This document shows, piece by piece, positions 46,165 through 54,549 of a DNA stretch of 64,000 nt. Position numbers and translations under genes: made by a program. The notes under the pieces were generated by a model. That model saw only the letters and a program-made list of their open reading frames with translations. It had not been told where the DNA came from and made no database searches. Within the stretch, counting starts at the first letter, position 1. Every line of letters begins with the position of its first letter. Source of the stretch: DATHZQ01 sp963823505. GTDB lineage: Bacteria > Actinomycetota > Acidimicrobiia > Spongiisociales > UBA5794. The stretch spans positions 186,001-250,000 of the forward strand of contig CAWGLY010000006.1 in NCBI GenBank assembly GCA_963823505.1. Direction: 5' to 3'.

Positions 46165-48033
46165 CTACCGACCCGGGCGCGGCGGCCGGCAATGCGCCGG
46201 GTCACCGGGACGGGGTCGTCCAGGGCGGCAGTCGCCTGGGTCCGGATCAGGATCAGGAGTCAGGGTCCGGATCAGGATCAGGGTCAGGGTCGGATCAGGA
46301 TCAGGATCAGGATCAGGATCAGGGTCCGGATCAGGAGCAGGGTCCGGATCGGGATCGCCGTAGAAGACGTCGATCGTCTGCTGCGGACCGCTGCCGACGA
46401 GCTGGTAGGCAGTTGCCCCGTTCTGCACACGAATCACCGTGTCGGGATCGATGTTGGATCGATCGAAGTCGGCGACATCGAGACCGCAGTCGATGAAGTC
46501 GTACTGGCCGGGAGTGGCCCTGTCCCCTTCGTTGAATGCGACCCTGCCGAAGTCGCAGTCGAGAAAGCGCACCGGCTTGAACCGGTCCACAGTGTTGTGC
46601 GCCAACACCTGAAGCGTCCCCCCACCGGTCGTCACGCCGTCCCACACCTGGGTGTCGGTGGCCCCGGCACCGGTCCTGGTCAGCGACTGCTTGCCGAGGG
46701 CGTGGGACTCGATGGCGGTGCCGTTGCCCAGCAGAGTGACGTTGCGGTACACGTAGGCATTGCCGTACGCCCCGTGATCGATCGCCGCCTTCTCGTGGTA
46801 GTAGGCGGTGAAACCATCGATCACATGGTTCTCGTCGGCGTCTCCCGTCGTGTTCTGCCAGACGAAGATGCCGTTCGTCTGATTGTTGTGGGCAACGTTG
46901 TCCTGGAACGTCCACACACCACGATCGCTGCTGGGCCATCGATACGCCGAGACGTTCTGACCGCTGTTGCGCATGCCGACAACGACGGCGTTGCGGATCG
47001 TCATGTTCTCGCCGCCCCCAAGCTGCACCGCAGCCGCCTCGTGCTGCCGGCTCGGATTCGGCAGCGTTCTAGCCGCAACGATCCCGTCGTAGACGACATC
47101 GAACGTCTCGTTGCAGCCGTTGCCCGAGGCGCACGCCTGCGCAGACGACTCGTCCCACCAGTAGGCCTCGGACTGGGTGTTGTACGCAATCGTGTTCTTG
47201 AAAGTAATGCCGTGGGAAGCATGCGGGACGAACGCATGGTTGTCTGCGTTGCGAATGACGACGCCCTCGACGACGGAGCCGCGAGAGCCGTCACCGTTGT
47301 GATGGAAGTGGAGCCCGTAGCGGCCGGTCTGATGGTCGCCCGAGAACCACGGTGCGACGTAGCGAATCGCCGCATATCTGATCGACTGCGGCGAGGTGGA
47401 GCGGACCATGATGTGCGTCTTGGCGTTGGGAAGCCCTTCGATACGGGCGTTCCGGCTGAGATTCAGCAGCTCGGTCGAGTAGCCGAGCGCATTCCGGGCC
47501 GGAACGTCCTCTGGTCCGTTCACCTGATTGAACGTGGTGTAGTCCAGAGCCCCGTGGGGCGCCGCAACGATGTCGTGTGCACTCGACCATCCGCTCTGCC
47601 ACGAATGGGCCCACGGCGTGATCGGCGTTCCCGCGATATCGAGCGCACCTGCACCGGTCACCCAGAGCCCGACATCGCTGGCGATCGGCTCCATGCCACC
47701 GCCGACGAACTTCGATTCGTCTACACCGGTGAACTGGAGCAGATGATCCACACTTGCAAACGCAGGGCGCATCCGGAGGGTGCCTTCGACGATCAGGTTC
47801 CCGGCGGCGCGCACCACGGTGGTCGCATCGGTCTCGAATTCCCAGACTTCGCCTGCCGGGACAACGGTCCCCGCCGGCAAAACCTCGCCGTCGGTCAGGA
47901 TCCGGTCGGCGGTGGCTGCAGGTGCAGGGCTGGGGAAGGCGAACTGCGCCAGCAGCATCATGAGGGCGGCGCTGATCATCGTTCGCTTCCACCAGCGGTG
48001 TTTCGCTTGCGCGTCGATCGGGAGCTTTCGCAA
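46165..48033 (-). CDS. Secreted G8/beta-helix protein with Asp-Pro tract and Cys tail (surface paralogue 2)
   Basis: 622 aa. A signal peptide (MISAALMMLLAQFAFPSPAPAA) is followed by the same G8-like domain and beta-helix as paralogue 1, with RYGLHFHHNGDG and FVPHASHGITF conserved. After the helix comes an Asp-Pro repeat linker, interrupted by an out-of-register stretch (TLTLILIRTLT) where the DNA repeat has lost and then regained one base. It ends in CRPGRPRPGDPAHCRPPR. It lacks SLH repeats, so the tract and tail probably span or bind the wall in another way. Start: AAGGGGGTTCC-complementary purines (GAGGAGGAA) lie upstream of the ATG. Confidence 0.84.
   Translation of the reverse strand: MRKLPIDAQAKHRWWKRTMISAALMMLLAQFAFPSPAPAATADRILTDGEVLPAGTVVPAGEVWEFETDATTVVRAAGNLIVEGTLRMRPAFASVDHLLQFTGVDESKFVGGGMEPIASDVGLWVTGAGALDIAGTPITPWAHSWQSGWSSAHDIVAAPHGALDYTTFNQVNGPEDVPARNALGYSTELLNLSRNARIEGLPNAKTHIMVRSTSPQSIRYAAIRYVAPWFSGDHQTGRYGLHFHHNGDGSRGSVVEGVVIRNADNHAFVPHASHGITFKNTIAYNTQSEAYWWDESSAQACASGNGCNETFDVVYDGIVAARTLPNPSRQHEAAAVQLGGGENMTIRNAVVVGMRNSGQNVSAYRWPSSDRGVWTFQDNVAHNNQTNGIFVWQNTTGDADENHVIDGFTAYYHEKAAIDHGAYGNAYVYRNVTLLGNGTAIESHALGKQSLTRTGAGATDTQVWDGVTTGGGTLQVLAHNTVDRFKPVRFLDCDFGRVAFNEGDRATPGQYDFIDCGLDVADFDRSNIDPDTVIRVQNGATAYQLVGSGPQQTIDVFYGDPDPDPAPDPDPDPDPDPDPDPTLTLILIRTLTPDPDPDPGDCRPGRPRPGDPAHCRPPRPGR
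46235..46355 (-). repeat. (GAYCCN)n Asp-Pro hexamer tract with compensated frameshift
   Basis: On the reverse strand GAT/GAC-CCN units encode Asp-Pro. Near 46290 one base of GATCCGGACCCT is missing and near 46258 one extra base appears (GACTCCT), so the reading frame is shifted for about 11 codons and then restored. It is a slippage-prone tract. Confidence 0.8.
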
Positions 48034-48223
48034 GGGGGTTCCTCCTCATGTTGAGAGGCCAAGGGCCTCGCCTACCACCACGTGAGGCACGGTTTGCGCC
48101 CCAGCAGATCGGAGGAGAGACGATCTGCCGGGGGCACCGTACTTGAGGTTGCGGATTTGTCTACTTGAAGAATGTGGAGGATGCCCCGACGCCCCGAGGC
48201 ACCCTCCGATCCGCCGGCCGGCC
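48034..48223 (-). other. Leader region of surface paralogue 2
   Basis: Contains the ribosome site next to 48033, the shared hairpin at 48099-48133 and a further possible stem (GCCT...AGGC around CGTGGTGG near 48070-48088). No coding sequence. Confidence 0.5.
48099..48133 (-). promoter_or_regulatory. Conserved leader hairpin upstream of surface paralogue 2
   Basis: A 13-bp stem with one mismatch (CCCCAGCAGATCG/CGATCTGCCGGGG) encloses GAGGAGAGA. Together with flanking bases it repeats the 13-base GGAGGAGAGACGA found before paralogue 1, at a similar distance (65-100 bases) from the start codon. The coding strand continues GGGGCGCAAACC...GGTAGGC. Confidence 0.5.
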
Positions 48224-50050
48224 TCAGCGGTAGCGCGGCGGTTTGCAGTGTCGAGGGTCGCCCGGCTGCGGCGGTGAGCTGCACTCCTCGGGTTCAGGAT
48301 CAGGATCCGGGTCGGGTGGATCAGGATCCGGGTCGGGATCAGGATCCGGGTCGGGATCAGGATCCGGGTCGGGGCCCGGGTCGACGTCATAGAAGGCGTC
48401 GATCGTCGTCACCGTGCCCCTGCCGGTCAGCTTGAACGCGGTGCCGTCGCCCCGCTGGACACGAATCTCCGTGTCGGAGTTGGCCCCGAGATTCCGCAGC
48501 ACCGGATCACGACCGACCACAAAATCCTCAACCTCGAGATCGCACGACACGAAGTCATACATGCCGGGCAGCGTCGACTCGTTGAACACGACCCGGCTGA
48601 AGTCGCATTCCACGAAGCGCACAGGCTCCTCCCCGCTGTCGACCACATGAGGCATGACGCGCATCGTGCCCCCGCCTGTGTCGACCCCGTCCCAGACCTG
48701 GGTATCGGTGGTCCCGTCGATCGCCGCCTTGCCGAGCGCGTGGGATTGGACGGCCAGCGCGTTGCCTCGCAACGTGATGTCGCGGTACACGTAGTCATTC
48801 GAATAGGCGCCGTGCACGATCCCGACCCCGCCGTTGTTGTAGGCGGTGAAATTGGTCACCACGTGAGGCTCGCCGGTGTTCTGCCACACGTAGATCCCGT
48901 TCGACGCGTTGTTGTGGGCGATGTTGTTGTCGAACGTCCACGTACCGTGGCTCTTCCCGGGCCAGTGGAACGCCGAGTTGCTCTTGCCCAGGCTCATCAT
49001 CCCGACGACCACCGAGTCGACGACCGTAGGTCCCGAACCTGCTCCGAGGTAGACCGCAGATGCTTCGTGCACATCGTGAAGGTTGGGCGAGATCTTCGCA
49101 GCTATGACCCTTTCGTAGCGCACGTCGTTCGAGGTGTTGTCCATCGTGTTCGTCGTCGACGGGTCCCACCAGTAGGCCTCGGCGGCGACATCGAATGCGA
49201 TGGTGTCGAGGAACGTGATGCCGTGAGATGCGTGCGGGACAAACGAGTGGTTGGCGGCGTCGCGAATGACAACGCCTTCCACGAGCGATCCCCGCGAGCC
49301 GTCACCGGAGTGATGGAAGTGCAGGCCATATCGACCGGTCACGTGGTCGTTCGTGAAGTCGGGAGCGACGTAGCGAATCTCGGCGAAGCGAATACTCTGC
49401 GGCTGGGTCGACCGGATCAACACATGGGTCCGGCCCTCAGGCGTCCCCTCGATATGCACGTTGCGGGACAGGTTCAAGAGCTCCGGGGAGTAGCCAAATG
49501 CATTTGCCGCCGGGACGTCGTACGCGGTCTCGATGGGGGCAAACGTCGTGAAGTCGCCGGGCTCGTGAGGAGCGGCGACGACCTCGTCGCCGTACCAGTC
49601 CGTGTCCCAGTCGTATGCCCAAGCGACCTTCTCATCTCCGGAGATGTCGAGAACACCGTCCCCAACGACCCAAAGGCCCACGTCGGATGCGATCGGCTCC
49701 ATACCGCCACCGACAAATCTCGACTCGTCGATGTCCGTGAAGCGAAGGGTGTGGTCGATGGAGGAGGACGCAGGCGCCATGCGCAACGTTCCCTCCACGA
49801 TCACGTTGCCGGACACGGTGACGGTCGTGTCGACACTGGAATCGAACTCCCAGATTGCGCCTGCGGGCACGGTGAAGCCGTCTGGATACGACAGCTCTCC
49901 CGAAAGCACGGTGACGCTTGCTGCAGACGCAGCAGGGCCACCAATGGCCATCAGACTTGCCGCAACCATCACCGTGGCGATTGCGGCTTGGACATGGGAC
50001 GAGAGTGATCGTGAGCCACCATGGCTGCGATCACGCGTGAATAGTTTCAA
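48224..50050 (-). CDS. Secreted G8/beta-helix protein with Asp-Pro tract and Cys tail (surface paralogue 3)
   Basis: 608 aa. Signal peptide (IATVMVAASLMAIGGPAASAA), then the G8-like domain (FTVPAGAIWEF, NVIVEGTLRM) and beta-helix (RYGLHFHHSGDG, FVPHASHGITF). The C-terminus is an Asp-Pro tract followed by CSSPPQPGDPRHCKPPRYR, nearly the same tail as paralogue 2. The tract is in frame throughout and its DNA has an 18-bp sub-repeat. The leader upstream differs from those of paralogues 1 and 2. The three genes are in tandem on one strand with similar ~170-bp gaps, indicating duplication followed by C-terminal swapping. Confidence 0.84.
   Translation of the reverse strand: MKLFTRDRSHGGSRSLSSHVQAAIATVMVAASLMAIGGPAASAASVTVLSGELSYPDGFTVPAGAIWEFDSSVDTTVTVSGNVIVEGTLRMAPASSSIDHTLRFTDIDESRFVGGGMEPIASDVGLWVVGDGVLDISGDEKVAWAYDWDTDWYGDEVVAAPHEPGDFTTFAPIETAYDVPAANAFGYSPELLNLSRNVHIEGTPEGRTHVLIRSTQPQSIRFAEIRYVAPDFTNDHVTGRYGLHFHHSGDGSRGSLVEGVVIRDAANHSFVPHASHGITFLDTIAFDVAAEAYWWDPSTTNTMDNTSNDVRYERVIAAKISPNLHDVHEASAVYLGAGSGPTVVDSVVVGMMSLGKSNSAFHWPGKSHGTWTFDNNIAHNNASNGIYVWQNTGEPHVVTNFTAYNNGGVGIVHGAYSNDYVYRDITLRGNALAVQSHALGKAAIDGTTDTQVWDGVDTGGGTMRVMPHVVDSGEEPVRFVECDFSRVVFNESTLPGMYDFVSCDLEVEDFVVGRDPVLRNLGANSDTEIRVQRGDGTAFKLTGRGTVTTIDAFYDVDPGPDPDPDPDPDPDPDPDPDPPDPDPDPEPEECSSPPQPGDPRHCKPPRYR
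48290..48390 (-). repeat. Asp-Pro coding repeat, 18-bp sub-period
   Basis: Tandem copies of GGATCCGGGTCGGGATCA (plus-strand view) encode the Asp-Pro linker of surface paralogue 3. The reading frame is kept, including one Pro-Pro break. Confidence 0.75.
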
Positions 50051-50419
50051 GGGCTGACCCTCCTACCGGTCGGCCCCCACGACCTACTGCCCATCCTTGC
50101 CACCACGCAAGGAGCAGGTCTGCCCAATTGGGAAGCTAGTTGCGCAGGTGTCGCGGCGCCAGACATTTCCCTCCTGATACCGCCGAAATAGGACGATCGA
50201 CCTAGGAAGCCATTGGACGAATCGTCGTGAGAGCGCACGGCCGGCGAAGTGCTGGTCACGAACTCCGACTCACGGCGATCGACGGCGGCATGGATCAGCC
50301 GTGTCCGCGAAGCACGATCCGGCCCGGCACTAGTGTCCCGATTCGTTCGGCGAGTCGACATCGCCGCGGCACCACGAGGGCCGAATCGGTCAGCACTCGA
50401 CTTTGCGACAGGACACGAG
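50051..50419. other. 369-bp divergent intergenic region
   Basis: It serves the promoter and leader of surface paralogue 3 on the reverse strand and the membrane-protein gene on the forward strand. A hairpin CCTTGC...GCAAGG around CGTGGTGG lies near 50100-50117 (reverse strand), echoing the CGTGGTGG stem in the paralogue 2 leader. No convincing coding sequence; the forward frame open from 50249 looks non-coding before 50420. Confidence 0.5.
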
Positions 50420-51331
50420 ATGGAGAAGTTCCTCAATGATCTCGCCGCATCTGATGCGTTCCGCCTTGGCCTGATTCTCGGACTGGCCGGATTCGTGATC
50501 GGTGGGTTTGCGGCGGCGCTGTGGCGCAAGGTGCCTCAGCCACCTATCGGCGGCTTGTTGTTCTCCGTCGCGACGTTGATCGTGCTGTGGACCGAATTCG
50601 ACGTCCCGCTCGGCGTTGTCGTCGGCTCGGCCATGCTCGTCGGTGGCGTCATGCTCGGCACCGAGGTGTGGGACCGGGCGTTGGGCGCCCTGCCTGGGGC
50701 GATCGTCGTCGTGTACCTCGGCGACGCCGGGAGCCGCACGGCTGCCGTCGTGATTGTGCTCGCCATCACGCTCGGTGCGGCGCTCACCGTCGACTTCGAC
50801 ACGGAGTTCCGCAGGTCGGCCATCGGTCTGCCCTTGCTTGCCGGGTCGGTCGTTGGGCTGCTGATGACCGTGCCGGACACCGAACGTGCCTTCGGCGTTG
50901 TCGCCGTGGCGCTGCCGTTGATCTTCCTTGGTTGGCCAAAACCTCTGATCTCGCTCGGCCCAGGCGTTGCGGCTGCGGTGGGCATCATCGGATGGGTGGC
51001 GGCGCTGGCGGGCAACGGTCGACCCGGTGCCGCCATAGGCGCAGTGGCATCGCTCGGACTGATGCTCGGAGAGCCGATCGGACGTCGCATCGCCAACTCG
51101 AGCCCCAACGCCTTGCTCCGTCTTGCCCTGGCCGGACCGTCGCGGGCGTTGATCGTCGTGCTCATCCACGGAGTGCTGGTGTTTGGCGCTGCCCGGGTTG
51201 CAGGGCTCCAGGAGGGTGCTCTCCCGGCACTGTTCCTTGCCCTGCCATTCATCGGGCTTGGTGCACTGCTCGGCGCGGCACCCGACACTCGAGGTGCTCG
51301 GCGAGCGGAAGCACCGACCGAGCACACCTGA
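50420..51331 (+). CDS. Polytopic membrane protein of unknown function, 303 aa
   Basis: About ten hydrophobic segments fill the sequence, with a short basic, acidic tail (RGARRAEAPTEHT). No catalytic motif or transporter signature recognised. The ATG at 50420 is preceded by a GGACACGAG purine-rich stretch. It lies between surface-protein genes and is followed after 36 bases by an exported SGNH-like protein, so it may help make or export a surface component; this is only positional inference. Confidence 0.78.
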   Translation: MEKFLNDLAASDAFRLGLILGLAGFVIGGFAAALWRKVPQPPIGGLLFSVATLIVLWTEFDVPLGVVVGSAMLVGGVMLGTEVWDRALGALPGAIVVVYLGDAGSRTAAVVIVLAITLGAALTVDFDTEFRRSAIGLPLLAGSVVGLLMTVPDTERAFGVVAVALPLIFLGWPKPLISLGPGVAAAVGIIGWVAALAGNGRPGAAIGAVASLGLMLGEPIGRRIANSSPNALLRLALAGPSRALIVVLIHGVLVFGAARVAGLQEGALPALFLALPFIGLGALLGAAPDTRGARRAEAPTEHT

Positions 51332-51354
51332 CCGACCCGGTCCGGAGTCGCTCC

Positions 51355-51367
51355 TAATCTGCCGCGC
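51355..51367 (+). promoter_or_regulatory. Leaderless-type promoter (-10 TAATCT)
   Basis: TAATCT at 51355-51360 lies 7 bases before the GTG at 51368, with no ribosome site. Confidence 0.5.
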
Positions 51368-52696
51368 GTGCGACGACGTGCGACTGTGCAGCGTGATGGA
51401 GCCATCATGACCGTGTTGGCGCTCCTCATCGCGCTCATCGTCGCTGCCGCGTCCCCCGCCGCTGCCCAGCAGCGCGGACCCAACAAAGATTGCAGCCTGA
51501 GCGGCGTGGGCACGGTCCCCTTGACCGACCTGGGGACGGGGACCTACATGGGCGCGCAGGGAGGGCTCTATCCCGGCGGCTCCAACGACGTGCCGCCTGC
51601 CCACCTGGCCGTCGGGATCAAACGTGCGGCCGAGATCACCCCGCTGGACGCGGCAGGTAACCCGGACCCCGACGGAGCGATCGTCTTCGCCTCGATCGGC
51701 TTCTCCAACTCGATGCGGGAGTTCGGGGAGTTCATACGTCTGGTGCCGGCTACGAGCAACGTCGACGACTCCATCGTGGTGGTGAACGGCGCCCAAGGCG
51801 GGCAGCACATCCTCGAGTGGTCAAACCCACGCGGGCGGCCGTGGCGGGGCCTCGAAGACGAACTCGCTGCTGCCGGAGTGACCCCCGAGCAGGTGCAGGG
51901 TGTCTGGATCAAGCTGGCCCAACGCATCGAGGCCTCGGGCTACGACGGTTTCCCCGCCAGCGCACTTGCGTATCGGCAGGAGTTCGTCACCGTGATGCAG
52001 ATGCTTCAGGAGCGGCTCCCGAACCTCCAGGTCGGGTATGTGACGAGCCGGGTCTACGGCGGATACAACGACGTTTCTTCACCGAGCCCGGAACCCATGG
52101 CCTACGAGGAGGGGTTCGGCGTCAAGTGGGCTATCGAGTCTCAGATCAACGGGGATCCCCAGCTCAACGCCGATCCCGACGCCGGCGAAGTCATCGCGCC
52201 ATATCTCGCATGGGGTCCCTACATCTGGGCGGACGGCACAACGCCCCGCAGCGACGGTTTGACGTGGTCGTGCGACGAGCTTCGGGCAGACGGTGCCCAC
52301 CTCGAGACAGACGGCAACCGCAAGGTCGCAGCCATGCTGATGGAGTTCCTGGAGGCTGAACCGACGGCAGCATGGTTGTTCTCAGACCGTGAGCTACCGC
52401 CGCCTCCTACCGACCTAGGCACCCCGCTCCCGACCTCCACCATCCCAGGGGACACGGCGCCGCCTGCGACGGAGGCTCCCCCGAACCCCACGACAACCAC
52501 CGAATCTCCGACGACCACCGCCGGTCCCGCGGCGACGACGACCTCAGCGGTCCCGCCGACGGCACTCCCCGAGACCCCCGCTGCCGAGTCGAACGACATC
52601 CCTCCGATCGTCTGGGCCTTGATCGGGGCGGGCGGCGCCCTCGTCCTGGCGGCGCTGGGGACACTCGTGGTGCAGAGAAGGCGACGAGCGGAGTAG
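51368..52696 (+). CDS. Exported SGNH-like protein with C-terminal membrane anchor
   Basis: 442 aa. A basic N-terminus and signal peptide (MTVLALLIALIVAAASPAAAQ), then an SGNH-hydrolase-like domain: candidate Ser in ASIGFSNS, NGAQGGQ, and DGAHLETDG with the Asp-x-x-His pair. A long Thr/Pro spacer, LPETP, one hydrophobic segment and RRRR end the protein, a layout like a sortase substrate but with a degenerate motif. The same domain occurs in the convergent gene at 52769-54391. It may deacetylate or cleave a surface glycan. The start is set by the -10 box seven bases upstream. Confidence 0.78.
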   Translation: MRRRATVQRDGAIMTVLALLIALIVAAASPAAAQQRGPNKDCSLSGVGTVPLTDLGTGTYMGAQGGLYPGGSNDVPPAHLAVGIKRAAEITPLDAAGNPDPDGAIVFASIGFSNSMREFGEFIRLVPATSNVDDSIVVVNGAQGGQHILEWSNPRGRPWRGLEDELAAAGVTPEQVQGVWIKLAQRIEASGYDGFPASALAYRQEFVTVMQMLQERLPNLQVGYVTSRVYGGYNDVSSPSPEPMAYEEGFGVKWAIESQINGDPQLNADPDAGEVIAPYLAWGPYIWADGTTPRSDGLTWSCDELRADGAHLETDGNRKVAAMLMEFLEAEPTAAWLFSDRELPPPPTDLGTPLPTSTIPGDTAPPATEAPPNPTTTTESPTTTAGPAATTTSAVPPTALPETPAAESNDIPPIVWALIGAGGALVLAALGTLVVQRRRRAE

Positions 52697-52768
52697 CCGC
52701 CACCGGCATGCGCTCACGCCTCGCTGCTCGCTCAGCCGGTTGAAGGCTCTATCGGGAGGCGGCCGGAT

Positions 52769-54391
52769 TCACATCCAGGGCTCTCCACGATGCAGGAAGG
52801 CAGCCATCTGCCCTCGCGTCACGAAGGAATCCGGACAGAACCGGTCGTTGAGCGGCGGGTTGCAGCCGAGCGTGATGCCGGCGTTGGCGAGAGCCTGGAT
52901 GTCCTCTTCGAATATCGACCCGTCGTCGTCGACAAACCGCTCAGGGCCGGGCGGGAGATCGAACGCTCGCACCAGAAACGCCGCCATCTGCGCACGGGTC
53001 AGTCTGCCGTCGGGACAGAACGCATCATTGTCCGGCGGGTTGCATCCTTTGGTGATACCTGAGGCAGCCAGCGCATCGATGTTGGCCTCGAAGATCGACG
53101 TCTCGTCGTCTTCAAAGGCGTCTGGTCCGTCTGGCAGGTCCAGCGCCCGGTCGAGAAAAGCCGCCATCTGACCCCTCGACACGAGTTCGCCGGGACAGAA
53201 CAGGTTGTTCGCCGGTGGATTGCACCCGCTGGTGATGCCCTCGGCGGCCAGCCACTCGACATCGGCGAAGAACGTGTGGGTAGCGGGCACATCCGTGAAT
53301 GTGGACCCGCCACCGGTGCCGCACGATCCCGGATTGGCGAGGAACCATCCACACGCCGTCTCTTCGGACGTGAAGAAGTCGAGCAGGAGGTCCGCAACCT
53401 GGCTCTCCCCCACCGTCGACGGGTGGATGCCGTCACTCTCGAAGTGGGTGCAGTCCCATGACAACCCGTCATTGCGACCGGCGAGGCCATCGGCCCACAG
53501 ATACGGTCCCCACGCCGACCACACCGCGGCGTTCCCGGCGACGGAGTCGGCAACAACGGCTCGGACGGCGAGACCATTGTCGTAGCCGGTCTGCGGCTCC
53601 GCGTGGCTCGGCGAGATCCCGTACCCCGCATAGATGCGCGACGACAGATACACCTGCCTGAGATTGGGGAACTTCGCTTTGGCGTTGTCGAGGACTGCGA
53701 GGAGCCACTGTCGCTCCTGCTCGACCCGCTCGGACTGGCTCCCGGGCAATTCAGGGAGCTGCGAGCCCATCTTCATCCACACCACCTGCACCTGGCTCGC
53801 GCTGAGCCCGTCCGACTGGATCCGGTCGAGCGACGTGTCCCACACCTTTGCGGTGGGATTCGCCCAGCTCGACATCGTCTGCCCGGCTACGGCACCGTTG
53901 GCAAACCGCAGCGCCGGGTTCAGGTCGTTGCGGAAGGCGGCCGACACCATGAAGGACTCCCATTCTTGTGAGCCGTTCGACATGCCCAACACCGCCACCC
54001 CGATGGTCCCGCTGATGGGGTTCACCGTCGGAGCAGCCGCAGCATGCGCCGCCGGCATCGTGTTGCCCCCGGAATAGAGGTCGCCGGCGCCGATGTCGGT
54101 GAGCGGAGTGAACCCAACCGAGGTGTTGGCACAGTTTCCGCCCAAGAGGCCGAGCGAATTGGTGAGGCGGTCGCTGCCACCCAGACCGGGGCCGCGGGTC
54201 GCGATCCCCGTAGCGGAAAGGACGCCGTCACCGGGCGAGATCGCAACCCGACCGGCGGCTTCCTGCGTCGAGGCCTCGGCAGGTGGCAAGGCCGGCAACG
54301 TTGCGATGAGGCCTGTAGCCACGACGGCAAGGGCAGCTACGAACCGGTACCGGCGCGTTTTGGGTGTGCTCAGAACGGTGAATCCTTCCAC
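52769..54391 (-). CDS. Exported SGNH-like protein with SLH repeats
   Basis: 540 aa. Signal peptide (FVAALAVVATGLIATLPALPPAEA), then an SGNH-like domain homologous to that at 51368: LGMSNGSQEW with the candidate Ser, NGAVAGQ, WMKMGSQ and DGIHPSTVG (Asp/His). The C-terminal third has three SLH repeats (GCNPP.N..FCP, TRGQMAAFL) like surface paralogue 1. Same catalytic-type domain, different anchoring from its neighbour. The GTG start at 54391 has TACTCT ten bases upstream. Probably a wall-attached esterase; activity is inferred. Confidence 0.83.
   Translation of the reverse strand: MEGFTVLSTPKTRRYRFVAALAVVATGLIATLPALPPAEASTQEAAGRVAISPGDGVLSATGIATRGPGLGGSDRLTNSLGLLGGNCANTSVGFTPLTDIGAGDLYSGGNTMPAAHAAAAPTVNPISGTIGVAVLGMSNGSQEWESFMVSAAFRNDLNPALRFANGAVAGQTMSSWANPTAKVWDTSLDRIQSDGLSASQVQVVWMKMGSQLPELPGSQSERVEQERQWLLAVLDNAKAKFPNLRQVYLSSRIYAGYGISPSHAEPQTGYDNGLAVRAVVADSVAGNAAVWSAWGPYLWADGLAGRNDGLSWDCTHFESDGIHPSTVGESQVADLLLDFFTSEETACGWFLANPGSCGTGGGSTFTDVPATHTFFADVEWLAAEGITSGCNPPANNLFCPGELVSRGQMAAFLDRALDLPDGPDAFEDDETSIFEANIDALAASGITKGCNPPDNDAFCPDGRLTRAQMAAFLVRAFDLPPGPERFVDDDGSIFEEDIQALANAGITLGCNPPLNDRFCPDSFVTRGQMAAFLHRGEPWM
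52787..53270 (-). repeat. SLH-encoding repeats, period about 180 bp
   Basis: Three units, each with a GGxTTGCA(G/T)CC motif encoding GCNPP and a CGACA...CGCGTC stretch encoding the TRGQMAAFL helix. They are more diverged than the 183-bp units at 43690-44165. Confidence 0.7.
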
Positions 54392-54446
54392 GGCGGATCG
54401 CAGAGTAGATGTCGCTCGGGTTTGTGCGAGACAGAGCTCGAGCAGA

Positions 54447-54474
54447 TTGCGGTGCAGAGCGATCGGCCTATTCT
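54447..54474 (+). promoter_or_regulatory. Promoter of halogenase 1
   Basis: -35 TTGCGG (54447-54452), 16-base spacer, -10 TATTCT (54469-54474). It would give an untranslated leader of about 70 bases before the ATG at 54550. Confidence 0.5.
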
Positions 54475-54549
54475 GTCCCCAGGGAATCAGCAGCGTCGCC
54501 CACAGGGCCAGTGGCAGCAGACGTTCGCATACACAGAGGGGGAATATCC

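Noticed and set aside
46235..48390. Short tandem repeats that could be mistaken for a CRISPR array
   Set aside because: They are in-frame hexamer-type repeats encoding Asp-Pro, without unique spacers and without cas genes.
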